This document shows positions 13,770 to 13,797 of a DNA stretch of 13,797 nucleotides, piece by piece. The position numbers were made by a program, and so were the translations under genes. The notes below the pieces were generated by a model. It had not been told where the DNA came from. It did no database searches and was given only the letters and a program-made list of their open reading frames with translations. Within the stretch, counting starts at the first letter, position 1, and each line of letters starts with the position of its first letter. The stretch is from an uncultured Desulfobacterium sp. (GTDB lineage: Bacteria > Desulfobacterota > Desulfobacteria > Desulfobacterales > Desulfobacteraceae), in NCBI GenBank assembly GCA_937124525.1, contig CAKZLA010000499.1, forward strand, positions 1-13,797. The letters are read 5' to 3'.

Positions 13770-13797
13770 GTTACTTATTTGTAACTAAAACTTCTCA

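Noticed and set aside
1..13797. CRISPR arrays, rRNA and tRNA genes
   Set aside because: No regularly spaced direct repeats, no rRNA-like blocks and no cloverleaf sequence were seen on either strand.

Overview
The window joins two unlike halves. Bases 1 to about 9760 hold a beta-oxidation-type acyl-CoA locus from a bacterium. Bases about 9765 to 13797 hold a tightly packed, phage- or mobile-element-like replication operon. No taxonomic marker is present. Unlinked acyl-CoA dehydrogenase, enoyl-CoA hydratase, SDR dehydrogenase and SCP2-type thiolase genes with DUF35 partners, plus sigma-54-like promoters, would suit an anaerobic degrader such as a sulfate-reducing Desulfobacterota. That is inference only.

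Metabolic half. A thiolase (A) runs leftward off the window edge. After a 1.2-kb AT-rich intergenic region comes a rightward operon: acyl-CoA dehydrogenase, enoyl-CoA hydratase, an HMG-CoA-synthase-like protein fused to a zinc-ribbon/OB-fold DUF35 domain, and thiolase B, ending at a hairpin plus T-tract. Both sides of the intergenic region carry sigma-54-type -24/-12 sequences, so the two units may be co-induced. Converging on this operon is a leftward group: an HSD10-like SDR, thiolase C and a stand-alone DUF35 protein. Together these genes supply dehydrogenation, hydration, second oxidation and thiolysis. The HMG-CoA-synthase-like domain appears to have lost all three catalytic residues, so with DUF35 and thiolase B it looks like a bacterial version of the archaeal thiolase/HMGCS/DUF35 complex in which the synthase has become a scaffold. 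The dehydrogenase uses the LCAD/IVD-type position for its catalytic glutamate.

Two related 103-104 bp MITE-like elements, each with 24-bp terminal inverted repeats and a 9-bp (or decayed 9-bp) target duplication, sit in opposite orientation on either side of the thiolase C-DUF35 pair.

Mobile half. All genes point left from a promoter near 13740 that has operator-like palindromes. They are a NUMOD4/HNH endonuclease, a superfamily 2 DEAD/DEAH-type helicase, a stand-alone CHC2 primase zinc domain, a coiled-coil phage protein, two small phage-type proteins and a Lar-like zinc ribbon. The Lar-like gene is bracketed by two related imperfect palindromes with inverted CATAAC/GTTATG ends and unpaired bases, which closely resemble integron attC sites. 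After the second palindrome a new reading frame with a good ribosome site starts and is cut at the ATG of the SDR gene, which itself lacks a ribosome site. The boundary of the two halves is therefore probably an insertion point or an assembly chimera at about 9762.
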